Positions 5,764-7,252 of a stretch of DNA of 7,252 bases are shown here, piece by piece. The DNA comes from Planctomycetia bacterium. GTDB lineage: Bacteria > Planctomycetota > Phycisphaerae > Phycisphaerales > SM1A02. The stretch is from positions 1-7,252 of the forward strand of contig SYPI01000250.1 in the NCBI GenBank assembly GCA_005804005.1. Reading direction: 5' to 3'. The first letter of the stretch is position 1; each line of letters starts with the position of its first letter. The translations under genes were made by a program, and so were the position numbers. Under the pieces are notes generated by a model. The model ran no database searches and had not been told where the DNA came from. It saw only the letters and a program-made list of their open reading frames with translations.

Positions 5764-6804
5764 CTACCCCACTTGGCCCCTTGTTTTCCCGCGTGTTCCT
5801 GCGCGTCGCAGATTGTCCGGATTTCCATTTTGGTCGGAAACCAAGACCCGATCGCGCCAGCCCGGAATCTCCCTATCGAGCGCATCCAGGTGGGAATAGA
5901 AGGTGCTCTTAGAAATCCCGTTCCCCTCCGCCTGCAGCGCCTTCAACGCGACGCGCACGTTGCCATGCGCCTCCGAGTAGGCGGTCCGGGTGCGCGCCAA
6001 CCGGATATTGCGCTTGGAGTGTTCAGCTCCCTCCCACAAGATCACCTGCGTCTCGGTCCTCACCTCCGCCCCACCAGCAGGGCTGCGCAGCGCGACAGGG
6101 TCGATCAGCTCCGCTAGCAAGCGGCAGGCGGCGATCCGCACCCACACCTGTTGCCGACCACGATTCAGCCAGTCCGCTTCGTCATATCGGTGCTCTACGA
6201 CGGCCGGTTGGCGCCGAAGCTTACAACACACACGACCCTTCTCCAGTGGCGCTTGCGACTTCAGGTACTCCATGCAAGCCTCACGGCTTGTTGGTTGACC
6301 ATCAATGGTCCACACATACTCCAGCGGGTTGCCGTAATCGTCCTCGGCCAACAGGTGTGTCCAATCGTGGGCAGCCGCCGCATCCGTGAAACGATCGGGA
6401 AACTTGGGCACTAACCAACTAGAGAGAGTGTGAAGCCACAACTCGGCTGGCCGCACGGCATCTACGCAACGGCAAGCACCCGTGGGCATCTCGCTCCCTT
6501 CGCTCCACTCAAGTCCCCCTGACAACAGGCATCCGCCCGGCAACCGCCCCGCTTTCAAGTCCCACCAACCACCATTGCGGATGTTGTCTGACTTCTTGAA
6601 CCAGCCTGCACCGATCGCACTCAGGACCAATCGCCCTGCGTGGGCATTGAGCTGCTCTAGGTTCTCTGCCAAGTGTTTGTACTTTGCGGGGCGATCCTGA
6701 ATCCGCTCATACGACTTCTCCAGTTCACGGAACTGCCCGGCCATCTCTTGACGGTCCGGCGATTTCACCGGACCCAACCCCGATTGCGCGGACTTCGATC
6801 GCAT
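5764..6804 (-). CDS. Unrecognised protein with HTH-like C-terminus, 346 aa
   Basis: I do not recognise this protein. Residues 15-60 are charged and helical (QFRELEKSYERIQDRPAKYK), possibly a short coiled coil. Residues 65-135 are rich in Trp, Gly and Cys (GWF, GGWWDLKAGRLPGGC, ACRC, SSWL). Residues 160-235 contain EYVWTIDGQPTS, a vicinal Cys pair at 193-194 and a helix VWVRIAACRLLAELID. The C-terminal 270-322 reads like a DNA-binding fold: GNVRVALKALQAEGNGISKS followed by TFYSHLDALDREIPGWRD, reminiscent of Fis-type or Tn916-like helix-turn-helix tails. ATG 6804 is chosen; a GTG at 6810 in frame is equally near the AAGGCGAG ribosome site. It precedes the inverted-repeat spacer and could encode a regulator of the operon behind it. 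No catalytic motif is visible. Confidence 0.82.
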   Translation of the reverse strand: MRSKSAQSGLGPVKSPDRQEMAGQFRELEKSYERIQDRPAKYKHLAENLEQLNAHAGRLVLSAIGAGWFKKSDNIRNGGWWDLKAGRLPGGCLLSGGLEWSEGSEMPTGACRCVDAVRPAELWLHTLSSWLVPKFPDRFTDAAAAHDWTHLLAEDDYGNPLEYVWTIDGQPTSREACMEYLKSQAPLEKGRVCCKLRRQPAVVEHRYDEADWLNRGRQQVWVRIAACRLLAELIDPVALRSPAGGAEVRTETQVILWEGAEHSKRNIRLARTRTAYSEAHGNVRVALKALQAEGNGISKSTFYSHLDALDREIPGWRDRVLVSDQNGNPDNLRRAGTRGKTRGQVG

Positions 6805-6878
6805 GGACACTCGCCTTCTACCGGCCGGCCGGGCAAGGCCTTGGGGCGAGTGGGCGCCAAGACCATGCCCTAGCCGTT

Positions 6879-6900
6879 CATCGGGTGATCAAACCCGATG
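6879..6900. repeat. 8-bp inverted repeat upstream of the 346-residue gene
   Basis: CATCGGGT and ACCCGATG are perfectly complementary around the loop GATCAA. It lies about 75 bases before the start of the 346-residue gene and lacks an adjoining T-run on either strand, so an operator is likelier than a terminator. Confidence 0.55.
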
Positions 6901-6946
6901 CCGATGTGGGCATTGTCTCAGTCAGCTGGGCGATGTCAGCAAGAAT

Positions 6947-6960
6947 CCAACTTCAGTTGG
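6947..6960. repeat. 6-bp inverted repeat CCAACT/AGTTGG
   Basis: CCAACT and AGTTGG flank only TC, a compact palindrome (or a 5-bp stem with a TTCA loop). It is one of a cluster of small inverted repeats in this gene-free stretch. Confidence 0.45.
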
Positions 6961-6990
6961 CGCGAAACTCACACCAAAGAGGGAGCAGTT

Positions 6991-7045
6991 GACCCCCCTG
7001 GGGAGAGCTGTACCCGGGTGCGTAATGATGTAGACCCCTCAGGGT
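6991..7045. repeat. Three short CCC/GGG inverted repeats
   Basis: CCCC/GGGG around CT (6994-7003), ACCCGGGT (7012-7019) and ACCC/GGGT around CTCA (7034-7045) lie in a row. The outer two share the form GACCCC followed by GGG and GAG, like a diverged direct repeat. Purpose unknown; they could be binding sites or part of a folded transcript. Confidence 0.4.
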
Positions 7046-7112
7046 GAGCGCCAAAAAACAGCGGCGCCGCGCGTCCAGGTCGGCTGCGAACTGAGTCCCC
7101 GCCAGCAGTGTC

Positions 7113-7252
7113 CTACGATTCCACCGGAGGGGTTGGGGGGGTTGGGGGGGTTGGTCTGCCCTGAGAATGCCAAGTCGCATCGAGCGATGCGCCCCACTCG
7201 GCTAGCCACATCGACAGGCCCGACCGCTCCAGTTCCTCCGCCCATAGTGCCA
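7113..7252 (-). CDS. C-terminal end of an unidentified protein with Thr/Pro tail
   Basis: An open frame enters from the right edge and ends at TAG (7115-7113), giving 45 visible residues. The first 30 are protein-like and probably helical (LWAEELERSGLSMWLAEWGA, then SLDATWHSQG). The last part is the proline repeat RPTPPTPPTPPVES. The frame is favoured over the two alternatives on this strand, one of which stops early and one of which has no sensible composition. No family can be assigned from this fragment. Whether it belongs to the mobile element is unknown. Confidence 0.5.
   Translation of the reverse strand, partial: ALWAEELERSGLSMWLAEWGASLDATWHSQGRPTPPTPPTPPVES
7126..7154 (+). repeat. 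G-tract repeat, G-quadruplex candidate
   Basis: On the plus strand four G-runs (GGAGGGG, seven Gs, seven Gs, then GG) are separated by TT. Two 9-base units of seven Gs plus TT are in tandem. It is the template strand of the Thr/Pro tail codons of the gene entering from the right. The run lengths suit G-quadruplex folding and replication slippage. Confidence 0.65.

Larger units (their letters stand above)
1..6810 (-). mobile_element. Integrative mobile element core, both ends undefined
   Basis: The block carries a tyrosine integrase, two excisionase-like HTH proteins, a winged-helix protein, a Toprim/DUF3987 primase-helicase and a toxin-antitoxin pair, all on one strand with minimal spacing. 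This set is the usual core of an integrative element that excises and replicates. No capsid, tail, terminase, relaxase or type IV secretion gene is visible, so the class (satellite-like island, integrative plasmid, or part of a prophage or ICE) is open. I see no attachment-site repeats or tRNA gene, and the integrase side continues beyond the left edge. The right limit is placed arbitrarily at the start of the last gene that seems to belong. Confidence 0.6.
6805..7112. other. 308-base region without a convincing gene
   Basis: Short frames exist on both strands but none has a plausible start, ribosome site or protein-like composition. The stretch holds CCGGCCGGCCGG (6821-6832), several small inverted repeats and an A-run (7053-7058), which is a T-run on the minus strand, just after the palindrome GCGGCGCCGC (7061-7070). 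That last pair might act as a weak terminator for the gene entering from the right, but the palindrome has no proper loop. The stretch probably carries the promoter of the 346-residue gene; I could not identify good -35 and -10 boxes. Confidence 0.6.

Noticed and set aside
7053..7070. Intrinsic terminator on the minus strand (GCGGCGCCGC followed by six Ts)
   Set aside because: The palindrome has no loop, so only about three base pairs could form; too weak to list as a terminator.
6953..7245. Two short minus-strand frames (75 and 68 codons) near the right edge
   Set aside because: They overlap each other and the better-looking frame that ends at 7113, and have atypical composition with no ribosome site I trust.
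1..7252. tRNA, rRNA or attachment-site core within the window
   Set aside because: No cloverleaf, rRNA-like segment or long direct repeat pair was found by eye on either strand.

Overview
This is a GC-rich stretch in which every gene I can support reads on the minus strand, so the genes run right to left. The lineage looks planctomycete or a close relative. The best clue is the integrase, whose arm, core and catalytic segments match the form common in Planctomycetota, including FQNLR in place of the usual HxxR box and a GLRCPSEV arginine box. The toxin, XRE antitoxin and Toprim/DUF3987 primase are also of types common in that phylum. This assignment comes from recognition of the sequences, not from a search.

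The layout in transcription order is as follows. At the right edge is the C-terminal end of an unidentified protein with a Thr/Pro repeat tail (7113-7252). About 308 bases without a convincing gene follow, containing several short GC-rich inverted repeats (6805-7112). Next is a 346-residue protein I do not recognise, with a helix-turn-helix-like C-terminus (5764-6804). An 87-base spacer (5677-5763) is packed with three inverted repeats. After it come two small excisionase-like HTH proteins (5473-5676 and 5274-5456), a winged-helix protein (4849-5277), a large Toprim/DUF3987 primase-helicase (2387-4852) and a small protein with a possible TubC-docking-like domain (1923-2390). From 5456 down to 1923, each stop codon overlaps the next start by four bases, which marks a translationally coupled operon. 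A RelE/ParE-type toxin (1633-1899) and its XRE antitoxin (1259-1624) follow. They have their own promoter and operator embedded in the end of the previous gene. A tyrosine integrase begins three bases after the antitoxin and runs off the left edge.

Together this reads as the core of an integrative mobile element. The integrase and one or two excisionase-like proteins would control integration and excision. The primase-helicase would replicate the excised form, the small DNA-binding proteins would regulate, and the toxin-antitoxin pair would stabilise the element. There are no structural phage or conjugation genes in the window, so it could be a satellite-like island, an integrative plasmid, or part of a larger prophage or ICE. 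The most distinctive points are the placement of the integrase directly behind the toxin-antitoxin genes under an apparently autoregulated promoter, the inverted-repeat-rich leader of the excisionase operon, and the unrecognised 346-residue protein. Neither end of the element can be placed from this window.
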